Assembly: GCA_009731375.1 (NCBI GenBank)
Contig: BJOX01000213.1
Coordinates: 33,462-97,461, forward strand
Origin: Paulinella micropora
Lineage: Eukaryota > Cercozoa > Imbricatea > Euglyphida
DNA: 64,000 bases
Direction of reading: 5' to 3'
A model generated the notes under the pieces. It was not told the origin of the DNA and searched no databases. It saw only the letters and a list, made by a program, of their open reading frames with translations. A program made the position numbers and the translations under genes. Shown piece after piece: positions 29,678 to 40,805 of this stretch (the stretch's first letter is position 1; each line of letters starts with the position of its first letter).

Positions 29678-29710
<33 letters not shown>

Positions 29711-30427
29711 NNNNNNNNNNNNNNNNNNNNNNNNNNNNNNNNNNNNNNNNNNNNNNNNNNNNNNNNNNNNNNNNNNNNNNNNNNNNNNNNNNNNNNNNNN
29801 NNNNNNNNNNNNNNNNNNGTGAAAAAAGAAAAGAGAGGGGGGGGCCGCCACACATACGACTACACCTTTACAATTACATAACCATAACATGGCATAATAA
29901 TATATATCACCGCGCAACATATCTAAGCAAAAAATATTAATTTTAATAACTATAATACAATATCAACAACTTCCACCCCCCTCCCACCCCTTTTTCTTTT
30001 ATTCTTTTTCTAGAAAAAAGAAAAGAGAGGGGGCCGCCACACATGACTACACCTTTACAATTACATATCCATAACATAGCATAATAACATATATCACCGC
30101 GCAACATATCTAAGCAAAAATATAAATTTTAATAACTATAATATAATATTAATACTGAGCCGCTGAATACTAATTTAGTATTTAATATCTTCCTTAATAC
30201 GCTCAACTGAATAACTAGGTTCCCACCTTTGATAAAGGTATAACTTACTAGCTATATTTTTCACGTGGAAGTTCCCTGAGTCCAATTGTAAAAATTATTC
30301 TCTCAATAAAAACGAAGAAGGGGGCGATAGCCACGCGAGTAAGGGGGGAAAAAAGTTTTACTTTTTGCTTTTCTCCTTGGACGATCGGCAAAAATTGGTG
30401 GCACCGGATCAGCCATAACGATATTTT
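29711..30427. other. Gap, then a tandemly duplicated ~195-bp segment and a non-coding stretch
   Basis: After the gap (29,711-29,818) a segment with GAAAAAAGAAAAGAGAGGGG, GCCGCCACACAT and an AT-rich body occurs twice, at ~29,821-29,960 and ~30,016-30,155. CCGCCACACAT also occurs at the right edge of palindrome 1. The duplicate may be LINE 3' sequence or target DNA. From 30,156 to 30,427 I see no gene, only a GCCATAACGATATTTTTT block at 30,412-30,429 that recurs inverted near 58,490-58,507, at the other end of element B. Confidence 0.6.
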
Positions 30428-30757
30428 TTACTGATCAGCTAATTGGAGGGATTTTAAATATTCAATATTAGGATTTGTTTCTTTCTGCTTCTCTTTAAGA
30501 TATTCTCCTTTGTATTTATCCAATACTACTTTATTAATTTCTCTGTATTTCTTTTGTTGCTCTTGGATCTTATCTCTATTTTTCTTATAATATTCCCTTC
30601 GTTGTTTATTTATCTTATCTTTGTTTACTTCTCTATATTTCCTCTGTTGCTCTTTAATTTTCTCCTTATTATTTTCTACTTACTTTGCTCTATATCGTTG
30701 CCTCCTTGGATCAGGGAGATTAAACACATCCTCTATTTCCTCTATTGTGAAACTCAT
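30428..30757 (-). pseudogene. Lys-rich helical-repeat protein, one in-frame stop
   Basis: The frame opens with MSFTIEEIEDVF at 30,757 and is interrupted by one TAA about 27 codons in. It then continues as degenerate KYRE/YYKKNRDKI-type repeats, rich in Lys, Gln and Tyr, to a stop at 30,428. The repeats resemble the linker of the GIY-YIG protein at 40,806 and the small basic proteins. The gene lies between two blocks of terminal sequence that are adjacent at the other end of element B, so it was gained here or lost there. Function is unknown. Confidence 0.55.
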
Positions 30758-31223
30758 TATATATACGATGAATAGTATATGCTTAATACATAATTCAATG
30801 ATCGAATATAAAAGCAGGCGAGACGAAAATAATCTTGTTTGTGTTGTGTCCGACCTGTCCTACCCCTGTCCTACCTTAAATTTTAAATGTCAGACACTTT
30901 TTAAGTATTAAATTTCTGTATTTATTATATTCTTCTTCTTCCTATTATCTAAATTTTATAGTGTCCGGGGTGTCAGACCTTTTATTGAGAAATAATGAAA
31001 AAATTACCTCTCCCTTTTTTTCACAATAAGGAAAAAAAATCTGACCAGGGGGGGTAGGACTCGGACGTCGGCCACTCATTAATACTAACAAAAATATTCT
31101 CTCTCAGATTGCTACTATTAACAACAACTGGCCTGGTCGTTTTTAACAACATTTATGAAGAATATCGGGGGTAATGGCGATTTTTAATTTAAGGTAATTA
31201 AAATAATATAATTATATATATAA

Positions 31224-31460
31224 ATGACACATAATGCCAAGGACACCTCAGTTACTAAGGAAGAAGTAGTTCAACGGAGAATGGAAAGGGCGAAAGCATT
31301 TTTGAAGGCTCATCCTGATAAGAATAGGGCGAACGCGAAGGCATACTATTCTAAGAACCAAGAGAAAATAAAATTATTGCGGAAGGAGAAATACGAAAAA
31401 CAAAAAGCGGAATTACTTGAATTAAGTGCTTTTCGTAATAATATGCTAAATAATATATAA
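31224..31460 (+). CDS. Small basic Lys-rich protein (left terminal copy)
   Basis: This encodes 78 aa from the ATG at 31,224. A central AKAFLKAHPDKNR is followed by KAYYSKNQEKIKLLRKEKYEKQKAELLEL-type helix content; only its ends and motifs are quoted here. It is the inverted duplicate of the gene at 57,831, with conserved sequence both upstream and downstream. The counterpart in element A is at 5,262. A short hairpin (31,452-31,475) spans its stop. It could be a DNA-binding protein acting at the genome ends, but this is inference from charge and position. Confidence 0.65.
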   Translation: MTHNAKDTSVTKEEVVQRRMERAKAFLKAHPDKNRANAKAYYSKNQEKIKLLRKEKYEKQKAELLELSAFRNNMLNNI

Positions 31461-31475
31461 TTTATTTTATATATT
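31452..31475. terminator. Hairpin at the small basic gene stop
   Basis: AATATATAA (31,452-31,460) pairs with TTATATATT (31,467-31,475) across a 6-nt loop, overlapping the TAA. This is another stem at a viral gene 3' end, though AT-richness makes chance pairing more likely here. Confidence 0.35.
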
Positions 31476-31507
31476 CTCATAAAAATATATATACTATTAT
31501 ATAAACC

Positions 31508-32015
31508 ATGGACACCTCTCACCGCCGATCGTATTGGACATATGACTTCATTTGGATTACGTAAATGGAAATTACTTCTTAAATCTGGTTAATGCTGTTT
31601 CATTCGTGTCGCCCGATGGAAAGTGGAACACGAACGACTGGACTCTGAACTTGTGGAAAGTATAGAAAACGGAGAAGAACAATATTAATGTTGTTCGCAC
31701 GAGATTTCAAAGAATTACATTATAAAAAATGTAAAAAACTGAAACGAAATGGTGCTGGGATCTGAATGTATCAAGCGGTTTAAGAATGATAAAATGAACG
31801 AAGGCCTATCGTTGCTTATTCGGACCCTTGACAATCCAAACATTAAATTCTGTTGCTATTGTAATAGTAATAGGGCTATTCCAAACAAGATCGTAGAAAA
31901 ATATCCGAACAGAGACAAGTATTATCATAAGACCTGCCTCATAAAGAAATTAAAGTATTGTGAATTTTGTGGGGAATTCAAAAGATTTATTAAATGCGGA
32001 TGCTTGAATAAGTAA
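31508..32015 (+). pseudogene. Cys-rich zinc-ribbon-like protein (left terminal copy), broken
   Basis: It begins MDTSH at 31,508 and ends at 32,015. Relative to the inverted copy at 57,789, a short deletion near 31,545 and further indels before 31,750 break the frame. The C-terminal part (from 31,749) is open and holds a likely treble-clef zinc site: CCYCNSNRA, a YYHKTC motif, then YCEFCGE and KCGC. I do not recognise the family. The metal site and its place next to the replication gene make a nucleic-acid role plausible. Confidence 0.65.
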
Positions 32016-32145
32016 AAAAAAAAGAAATTATTTTTTTCGTATAAAGATATATGAAAAATTATAATTACATATTAAGGATAGTGTTGTTAAGATATATAGA
32101 ATAATTAATTTATTTTTATTGAAAAAATCCGAGCGACTATATAAC

Positions 32146-34575
32146 ATGACCGCACCGACACTGACCAATGAGCAATGGTGTTGGAAACAAGAAGAAGCAC
32201 TGAGTGATAAACCGCAAGATGTGGTTCTTATTAAGTGGGGAAACAAACAATTCACCACTATGCCATACCAAGATAATTTCGGGGCATTGATTAAAAAAAC
32301 ACCAGATAAACAAAAGCAATACTATGAAGTATTAATGGAAAACAAACCCCAGCGAATGTTTGCCTACATTGATGGCGATGAATTATCAATCTCGCGAGAA
32401 AAAATGTATGAGCGATGGAACACGCTTATGGAAAATGTATTTGCTAATGTATGCTTGAAGTATAATCCTAAAAAAGCAAAATACTTGGATGCAAGTAAGA
32501 ATGCTAAAATGTCGTGCCAGTTATGGCTTGGTGTCTGAAAACTGCGAAACACAAAAAGAGTTCTGGAAATACGTGGAAGTGGTGATTGAAAAAGATTATC
32601 CCGACCTCTGTTTCACATTTGAACGAGCCGACAAGAATATTGATTTGCGGACTATACTTGATATTTCTGTGTATAACAAAAATAGAGCTTTCCGCACTAT
32701 CTACTCTCATAAAGATGGTAGCGACCGCGTTTTGCTTCCGTATTCATACACACCAAAAACAAACACCTTGAAACTGCTTCAAGATGTAGAGATAGATGAT
32801 TATTTTATTACGCGACCAGATGATGATACATTTTACAATATCAGAATTCCCTAATATACAACCTTGAAACGATATCAGCATATCACATTGGAAGAAATAT
32901 ACGAAATTATACTCAGCAAAATACCAAATGTAGAAATTGTTGAAAAAAAGCAGAGAATGTTTATTTTAAAAACCATAGGGACACGAATATGTATTATAAA
33001 TGGGGAAGAAAATAAAAGCGATAATTGCTATGTGGTATGGAGAAGAGACGGGCTGTATTTCTACTGCCACGATAGTAATTGCGAGGGTAAAGGTATAAAA
33101 ATTCACTAACTATCGCCCCCCGTCGTCCGTAATATCAACACGATTGAAGATTTGCGACGACTTGCCGACGAATGTAATAATTTGGAAAAATTCACAGAGT
33201 TGATAGCTACTGCTTTGGCTTGGATGAATAAATCATATACTTTTGCTAACTTAGCAAAGCCTACCATAATTGAAGAATATGTTGATTCCAAAGGTAAGCA
33301 GGTATTTCGCTACAAGACGGAATCAGCAATGGAATCATTCTTCAAAAACGAGAGAGTAAAGACTAACTTATCAAAGGAGTGGATAGCACTGAGAAAAAAC
33401 CCCGCCACATTGAATGTTGTTGATTTGTATAAAATGTGAACCACACACCCGAAAAGACGCGAAGTAAATAATGTAATCTTTGATCCAAAAGCATACTTTG
33501 ATAACGACAAACAAGGGTTTTATAATTTAAGTGTTTTGAAATTCCAGCGGACACATTAGAAGACGTGAAATCATTTACGGAGGAAGAAGAAAAAAATGAA
33601 GCATCCTTTCAACATATCTTAAACAGATTCTGTGGAGGAAGACAAGACATATATAAAAAGGTGCTTGATATGTTTGCGAGCATTTACCAAAAACCATGGC
33701 AAAAACTTCATTTATCATTATTTTTGACAAGCAATGAACAAGCAGGAAAAGGTATTATTCTTGAAATATTCAAAGACATAATAGGTGCAGATTATTATTT
33801 CCAGCCGTCCGATGTTAAAGAAATATTAGGTGATTTTAATGCCCAACTCGCAAAAGCAACCGTAGTATTTATGGACGAAATGGTTTGGGGTGGTGATAAA
33901 GAACGAGCGGGAACAATTAAGAAACTCGTATCAGAAAACACGCTCACTCTTAAACAAAAATATTTACCAAATCTAACACTAGAAAATATGTTATTTCTAG
34001 TCCTTGCTTCAAACGAAGAATGGGTAGTCCCAGCGGGCACCACTGAGCAACGATGGCTTGTCCTTGAAGTTTCTGATGAACTTGCACTCATGAAAACAGA
34101 CGAAAAGAGAAAAGTGATTGCGGATATCAGATCTATCGACAGGCAACGACTGATGAAGTTTCTTCTTGAACGAGACCTCAGCGAGTTTAACGACCGCGAA
34201 ACAATCATTACAAAGGGTCTGCGAGAACAAAAAGTGAAATCTCTTTCAAAATTAAGAAAGTCGTGGTTGGATTGCTTGAACTTATAATATATTACTAATA
34301 AAATACCAGAAATTCATTTTGGTAAAGAGGTATCAAAGAAAGCATTATACGATACATATAAAGCAAATGTAAATGATCCGCACACTTCACAAGTCAGTTT
34401 CTGGACTAATTTAAGAAAACTGATGCCAGGTGTGGTAGAAAAGAAGAAAACAATGGAAAAATGTATAAGAATTAAATATGTAGATTTACCAACCTTAGAA
34501 GAATGTAAAAATGAATGGAAGGTTATTTATGGTGATAATGAATGGACTTTTGACGACGACAATGACGATGAATAA
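32146..34575 (+). pseudogene. Archaeo-eukaryotic primase / SF3 helicase fusion, heavily decayed
   Basis: The frame begins MTAPTLTNEQWCWKQEEAL. The primase part shows a FAYIDGDEL acidic motif and an ILDISVYNKNRAFR block typical of the herpes/pox/NCLDV primase group. A zinc knuckle (FYCHDSNCEGKG, ~33,058-33,093) follows. The helicase part has SNEQAGKG (Walker A, ~33,733), VVFMDEMVW (Walker B, ~33,860) and LVLASNEEW (motif C, ~34,000). A C-terminal domain ends in an Asp-rich tail. The frame is broken by a shift near 32,500, stops at 32,852, 33,107 and 33,437, a shift near 33,540 and another near 34,285. When intact it would have primed and unwound viral DNA. It occupies the slot of TV-Pol in element A but is not homologous outside the helicase fold. 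Confidence 0.8.
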
Positions 34576-34617
34576 ATTATATAAAACTGATTTTTTTTTG
34601 TTATGCTTATATATAAC

Positions 34618-35289
34618 ATGTCATCAACCAAAAAAGATTATCTGAGCCAAATAGAAAAATAGACTCATCTAAGTAGCGATATAAAACTGCCAACAAGTAA
34701 ATCGCTTAAAACTGATATCGTCGCATTTTATGAAAAATACCGACCCGAAGTTAATGAGAAGAGTGATAATGTTGAAGTTTTATTGCCTTCTTCCGATATG
34801 ATGAAAAAATTCTTTGATAATGCCAGAAACAACAGAAGACTCCAACGTAATTGAAGATGCGACCTTTGGTCAGGAAACAGGCATCACCGAAATCAAGGCT
34901 AATGTAGGAGAAGAATTAGCAAAAAAAGAATTGCCCGTTTTAGAAGCAAAGGAGGAGCCCGCACCAACGAAGGAAAAGAAAACACCTATTAAAGCAAAGA
35001 TAAATCCACCCGAGAGCGGATATAGTTGCTATGAAATAAAATAACGACACATTTGAAAGTATCAAAAGACCCTTTTAATTTCTTATACATGAAAGTGGAA
35101 GACCGCACAACGATGCAGGAATATATGAAGAAATAGCGCGAGAGTAGATACGCACACATACCACCAGACCAACGTCCTATTCTTAAATATGGTAAGTTAG
35201 ATTATAAGACATTTTTCCGCGATGTCTTATCTCAACACGAGGGCAAACTAACAACACTAAAAGATATGTATGACAGGTTTCATATGTAA
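34618..35289 (+). pseudogene. MPSTK-family protein, copy B, broken
   Basis: It starts MSSTKKDYLSQIEK at 34,618. A TAG at 34,660-34,662 replaces the Trp codon found in the intact copy at 1398. Further breaks are a frame change near 34,810, one inside the GYSCYEI region near 35,036, and a second Trp-to-TAG near 35,135. It ends at 35,289, overlapping the convergent MNIFG copy by 10 bp as in element A. Confidence 0.8.
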
Positions 35290-35908
35290 TCTGCGGTCAG
35301 TGCTATGTCTCTCATAACATCAATATTAAAATATGATGGTTTAAAAGATACATAATCCGCAGATGCTGTTTTATAATATGCTTCAATGTTATTGGAGCAT
35401 CTGTCGCGTATGTCAGTAAAACCTCATTAGTTGTATTTCCAGAAATTCGTATTGTTGTATTATTGGTGGTGTCCGCGGGGTTTGGACAGGTCATCAACCA
35501 TATAATTTTCATTTGGACTCCATATCTTTGAATTAGCCATATACAATCAAAAGATTTATACTAAATGGCGGTTGTATAATTTAGCACTTCGCTGTAAAAG
35601 TCATCAACATTAGTGCCATCCGTTTTATGAAACCAGAACTGAAAAGTTCCTATTCCAGACGGGGCGGGCAGATTTAAAGACCCACGAAAAGCAACTTTAA
35701 TAAAATAACCATAACCTAAATGAGATATTGTTTCACTACCATATCCGCCCGTGCAAAGAGTAGTGAATGTAGAACTTTCCATCCACGATCTAAGGTCAAG
35801 ACCAACGTAAGCATTTTGAATGTTTCTCGTGAATGTTGGAGTAGCGGTGACGGCGATTGTCTTAGTATCTATTGACTGCTGTTCTTGTGATCGGCCAAAC
35901 ATATTCAT
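35280..35908 (-). pseudogene. MNIFG-family virion-like protein, copy B, broken
   Basis: It starts MNMFGRSQEQQS at 35,908. A TAG at the position of Glu/Asp before YKSFDC (near 35,560) and a one-base loss near 35,395 interrupt it. The remaining sequence follows the intact copy at 143 closely. Transcription would be divergent from the fibre gene at 35,958. Confidence 0.8.
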
Positions 35909-35957
35909 ATATTTTTAAAACTATATATACTACGATATGAAATAATTGTATTAAATT
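35909..35957. promoter_or_regulatory. Bidirectional TATA-like promoter, copy B
   Basis: TTTTTAAAACTATATATACTACGATAT-type spacer between the divergent MNIFG and fibre genes (key blocks AACTATATAT and TACGATAT). It is nearly identical to 43,726-43,772. Confidence 0.55.
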
Positions 35958-38900
35958 ATGAACCATTTAGGCAATCCTTGGACTTATCACTTTTATGGTT
36001 CTGTCATAGTGGGTGAAGATTTAGAAATTGATGGTGTATTATATGGCGATCACATTGAAGCAAACTCAATACAAGCAAAAACGGATGATATAACAATATC
36101 CTCGCGAAATAATAACTCCTCTTTGTTGATATCTGATACTGGTTATGTATCAATTAATAATGAATATGACTTACCAATAGCGGACGGCAAGGCGAACCAA
36201 GTATTAAAAACGGATAGGTTAGGTAATACTTCATTTGCTACATTAACTTCAAGTTTTATAAGCGATTTTGAACTGGATAAATTAACGGATGTAGTCATAA
36301 CAGCACCAATCGCTGCAAATAGTTATCTCACATATAACACGATAAACTGGGTAAATAAAACATTTCCACTAAATTTTGATGAGTTTGGTAATATTAATAT
36401 GGGTGGTTATTTGAATATAACAGGCGTCAATCTGCTAAATACCAAAGATGTTGATACTTGGATATCAGAGCACGAGGCGAATAATGATAAAGTGTCAGCA
36501 GATGGTTCAATTAATACACACAGCGATGTGACCATAACAGGCACACCATTGGACAATCAATTGCTTATTTATAGCACGGGTCAATGGAGAAATACAACTT
36601 CCCCTTTTCTTAGATTAGACGGCACAGCTAGTATGACGGGCGGATTAAACATGAATTCACAAAATATTAGGAATGTAGGCTCACTAAATGGAAGAGTTGT
36701 TTCAACTTTATTTACAGAGCACGATGCGAACAAGGCAAAAGTATCGGCAGATGGTTCAATAGACACACACAGCGATGTATTAATAACAGGCACACCCGCA
36801 GATAATCAATTGCTTATTTATAGCACTGGGCAATGGAGAAATGTGACATCTCCTTTTCTGCGACTTGATGGAACAGCCAGTATGACGGCTGGATTAAATA
36901 TGGGAGGATTTACAATTACAAATGTAGGTAATGTTGATGGGCTTGATATTTCCGCCCTTGATACCGCAGTAGTTAAACTAACAGGAGACCAAACAAGCGG
37001 ATGTAATAAAACATTCAGCAACCAGATTTCAATGGGCACTAATCTGGTTCCAACATTAGCAGACCATGTGGCTAATAAAAAATATATTGATGACAATTGT
37101 GTGAAATTAACAACAGACCAAACCATAGGAGGTAATAAAACATTTACACTCGGTTTAACCGCAAACGATAAAATAACAATAGCACAAGATAAACCATTAA
37201 TCATAGGAAGAGCGACACAAGGAGTAAGTGTTCCAAATGGATTAGAATTGTATGGGACAGGAGCAAACATATCTGGGCAGCACATACAAGTATTCACGAC
37301 CACTGATGCTAATTATCCAATCTTTCAACAACTAAACTGGGGGCACGACGATATTAAATTTTCTTTTGATGCTTATTATTCTGGTGTGCTAGTTGGTTAT
37401 CCGCACATGCTACTTCAAATTATCAGATTTCAAAAAAAAATGGAGGTAAATTAAACTTTTTATATGGCGCGAATGTAGCGGTAGGAGGTAATTTAACTTG
37501 GACTACGGCACTTGCTCTGAACAATGCGGGTTTATTAACAACAAAACCAATTACGGCGAGTGGAGCAATACACAGCCAAACGATACCCCTCCCATACCCG
37601 GGTATCATACCCCAAGGCCCCATACCCCCATCTTCCCCCCCCCCCCCCCCCCCCAACCACCCCCCCCCNNNNNNNNNNTCCCACCCCCCATGCCCCTCGG
37701 AGGGGGAGGGGGGGTGGGGGGGTTTCATACTCCAGGGGTATGGGGGGATGAATGGCGGGGGTGGTTGGGGGGGGGTGGGGCAAGATGGGGGTATCATACC
37801 CCAGTGTGTCATACCCGGGTATGGGAGGGGTATCATTTGGCTGTGATAACAGCAAATGCGGGAGTATCAACGACCACATTAACAACAACCGACAATATAG
37901 TAGTTGGAACGGGAAAAAGTATTTTCATTGATAGAAGCGGAACAACGATTAATAATAAACTGGTTTTATGGGATGGAGGAACACCATCAATAACTGCTTT
38001 TCTCGGATTTGGTGTTTCTAGTCAAACTTTGCTTTATAATGTTAATGCTTCAACTGATAGCCATGTATTTTATTATGGAGGGTCAAATGAATTATTTAGA
38101 ATTAACAACACAGCGATTACGGCTTCAAAATCAATAATAGCGAATGGAGGACTAAATATGAATAGTCAAAATATAACAAATGTGGGCTCACTAAATGGTA
38201 GAGTTGTTTCAACTTTATTTACAGAGCACGATGCGAACAATGCAAAAGTGTCAGCAAATGGGACAATTGATACACACAGCGATGTCGTAATTACAACACC
38301 CGTGAATGGGCAATTATTGACATATAATGGCACAAACTGGGTGAATTCCACTGGGACACTATCGTTCCTTGCTTTAACGGGTGGGACGATGTCGGGTGAT
38401 ATTAATATATCGGTGCTTCTGCTTTTACTTTATACACAGCACCGCAGACTACGACGAGCAATAATTCGGCAGGGTTTGTTGCGTCTGCTTCAAATGAATA
38501 CAATCCAGCGTATTATGCTTTTAATGCTAGTCAGAACAATTATTGGACTACGGCTATATACTAAAATGACGCGACAGGAGTTTATAAAAAAGTTCCAGCA
38601 ACTACGAATACTTGGGGAGGAACTCCATACAGGTGAATATATAAAAATTGACTTAGGAGCAATATACAAGATAAAAAATTATTATGTTAGGTCTTCGTCT
38701 GCGAATTTTATTGAAACAACGCCAAGTATTTGGTATGTTGGAGTAAGCACAGACAACATTACATATACATTATGGGACAGCAGGAGTGGTGAGGCTTGGG
38801 CTTCACAAACAACGAAAACATATTCACCACTCACAAATGCTACTGCTAGATATATTATATTTGTAGTAAATAAGACGGGGAGTGGTGGAACTTCATTTAG

Positions 38901-40453
38901 AAGCCAACCACGTATAGCAAGTCTATATTTTGATTATGAGACATTTAATTACGATATAACTTTGATTAGAAATATGACATGCTATACCTTAACAACAAGT
39001 GGAGCAATAACGGCAAGCGGTTTAATTACAGCAAATGCGGGCTTAACTGGAACCACATTAACGGCCAGCGTATTAATAACAGCAAATGCGGGAGTTGATA
39101 TAAAAAGTCAAATTTTGTCAAACTTAGCCACTCCATCGGCTTCAACAGATGGAGCAAATAAAACTTATGTGGATACATTAGACGGGGAGAATGTGAAATT
39201 AACAGGAACTCAAACAATGTCAGGAACAAAGGAATTTAGCGGAATATTAGCGACTTCATTAGGTGTCCTTTGTATAATTGGTAGAAGCACAAAGGGGACA
39301 GCCGCAACAGGAGGTTTAGAGTTATACGGAACTAACAACAATATGAATGGACCACATATACAAGCATTTGTCCATACATCCGTTTATCCAACATTTCAAT
39401 TATTGAACTGGGGGCAAGACAATATTAATTTGTATTTTGACTGTTATTATAATGGAACGAATGTATTATCTTCAAATACATCATCAAATTTCCAAATAGC
39501 GAATTACACAAACAAACTCAGTTTTAATTACAAAAATGGTGGAACACTTGGTCAAGCAATAACAATGAGTGAAGCAATGAACATAAGCACTGCGGCATAT
39601 CAACAACAACATTAACAACGAGTGATAACATAGTAGTCAGAGCGGGTAAAAAATATTTATAGATAGGAGTGCGACAGCAAACAATAAACTGGTCTTATGG
39701 GATAATGGAACAGGCACTACAACAGATTTTTACGGTTTAGGTATTGCTGGCGGAATATTACTTTATAATGTTCCTTCTGGCGGTGGTAATCACGTATTTT
39801 ATGCTGGTACTTCAACTGAATTATTCTGAATCAACGAAACAGCAATTACGGCTTCAAGATCAATAACGGCGAGTGCTGGAATATCAATATCAGTGAGTGG
39901 TGGAGGGGCGATAACGATAAGTCAAAGACCTAGTTATACGAACCAGCCACTTATTCAATTGAAGGGGAATGCTAGTGCCAATTATTCTTGTATGTAATGA
40001 TGGTAGTTAAACCTTTTTCAATACTTCAAACTCAAATAATTAAATGCTAATGTTTGGTCTTCTGGTTCAAATAGAAGAGTGAAATCATATATTAAGACAT
40101 TAGAATGTGGTGAATGTTGCGAGAAATTCATGAAAATAAACTGCTGTTCATATTATTGGAAATCAGACGAGAAAAAAGAAAGAAAGAACCACGGATTTAT
40201 TGCCGACGAGGTTAAAAAAGTATTTCCTGAATTTGTATCTGAAAGTGGAATGAAAGCAGATGACGGAAATGGCAACCTTGAAGGAGTAGAATATACAAGT
40301 TTTATTCCAATATTAGTTAGTGCCTTTCAACACATGGTGGAAAAGGTGAATAATTTAGAAAAAGAAAATAATAATCTCATGCTTATTATAGAAGATCTAT
40401 CTAAGCAACTTTCTGAAATACGAGCAGTCGTTTTTTCAAATGTCCAACAATAA
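35958..40453 (+). pseudogene. Giant fibre protein with S74 chaperone, copy B, broken and transposon-interrupted
   Basis: It begins MNHLGNPWTYHFYGSVIV. The shaft has tail-fibre-like repeats: VKLTGDQT-x-x-G-x-KTF, NI-x-NVGSLNGRVVSTLFTEHDAN, QWRN-TSPFLRLDGTASMT, GGLELYGT and QLLNWG modules. Around 38,480-38,880 there is an F5/8 type C (discoidin)-like segment: GEYIKIDLGAIYKIKNYYV, then WYVGVSTDNITYT. The C-terminus (40,080-40,453) matches the S74 intramolecular chaperone (GFIADEVKKVFPEF) with a terminal coiled coil. Lesions include a frame change near 37,440, a 275-bp transposon at 37,571, shifts around 38,400-38,640 and further breaks between 39,615 and 40,080. Such fibres mediate host attachment and S74 trims and trimerises them; the role here is inferred. 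Confidence 0.8.
37571..37845. mobile_element. Miniature inverted-repeat transposon, possibly CACTA-like, inside the fibre gene
   Basis: The ends are inverted: CACAGCCAAACGATACCCC at the left and the complementary GGGGTATCATTTGGCTGTG at the right. Homology between arms extends inward through ATACCCGGGTAT and poly-C/G blocks to a 10-N gap (37,669-37,678). The trinucleotide ATA flanks both ends (37,568-37,570 and 37,846-37,848), fitting a 3-bp target duplication. CAC...GTG ends plus a 3-bp duplication are features of CACTA/EnSpm transposons. Its GC-rich composition contrasts with the AT-rich viral gene. No transposase is encoded. Confidence 0.7.
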
Positions 40454-40804
40454 TACAACCAGACTTCACAGACCGCCACCTATTATGGATATGGACGGCG
40501 AACTAACTCCCGAGTTAAAGTCTCGTGTGCTTGAGGTAGAACTTAAGAATGAGGAGCGGAAGCAGGAGCATGAATACACCGATAGTTGGGACTGCTGTTG
40601 TATGACAAAAAAACAGATAGCAGATTAATTAAATACTTATTCCAAATGGCGATAATAATAGCAATAATTACATTAGCGATCGTAAAACTTTCTAATCATA
40701 AACTTGATTGTAATCAAACTAATGTCTATGTGGGGCTCATTTCGTTAATGGTAGGAATAGTGCTTCCAAGCCCGTCCTCAAGTGCTGGGGGTGGTAAGAA
40801 GTAA
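40440..40804 (+). pseudogene. Small two-helix membrane protein, copy B, frameshifted
   Basis: It starts MSNNNTTRLHRPPP at 40,440, overlapping the fibre stop. It shares LTPELKSRVLEVELK and the CCC motif with the intact copy at 47,356. A length change in an A-run near 40,606-40,612 shifts the frame; the second part (SRLIKYLFQMAIIIAII, then a second hydrophobic stretch) is open to 40,804. Confidence 0.75.
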
Positions 40805-40805
40805 A

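Larger units (their letters stand above)
25069..29710 (+). mobile_element. Non-LTR retrotransposon (LINE), decayed, ending in poly-A
   Basis: The element has two consecutive reading frames (ORF1, then endonuclease/reverse transcriptase ORF2 joined as stop-ATG) and an A-rich tail at ~29,668-29,710 that runs into a gap (29,711-29,818). The sense strand is strikingly rich in A and C and poor in G and T. The exact 5' end is not certain; sequence unlike the palindrome starts at 25,069. From the domain order it resembles CR1/Jockey-type LINEs, a low-confidence placement. Confidence 0.8.
30820..32384. repeat. Left terminal inverted repeat of element B
   Basis: This region is the diverged inverted counterpart of 56,893-58,470. 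Matching content, outside to inside: a GAATA-x-AA-x-AGCAGG block, the ACCTGTCC motif, an AGACACTTTTT/TTATTATA block, the small basic gene, the Cys-rich gene and the first ~80 codons of the primase gene. Homology stops at GATGGCGATGAATT (32,371-32,384). Long terminal inverted repeats are typical of Polintons, PLVs and related linear viruses. Confidence 0.75.
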
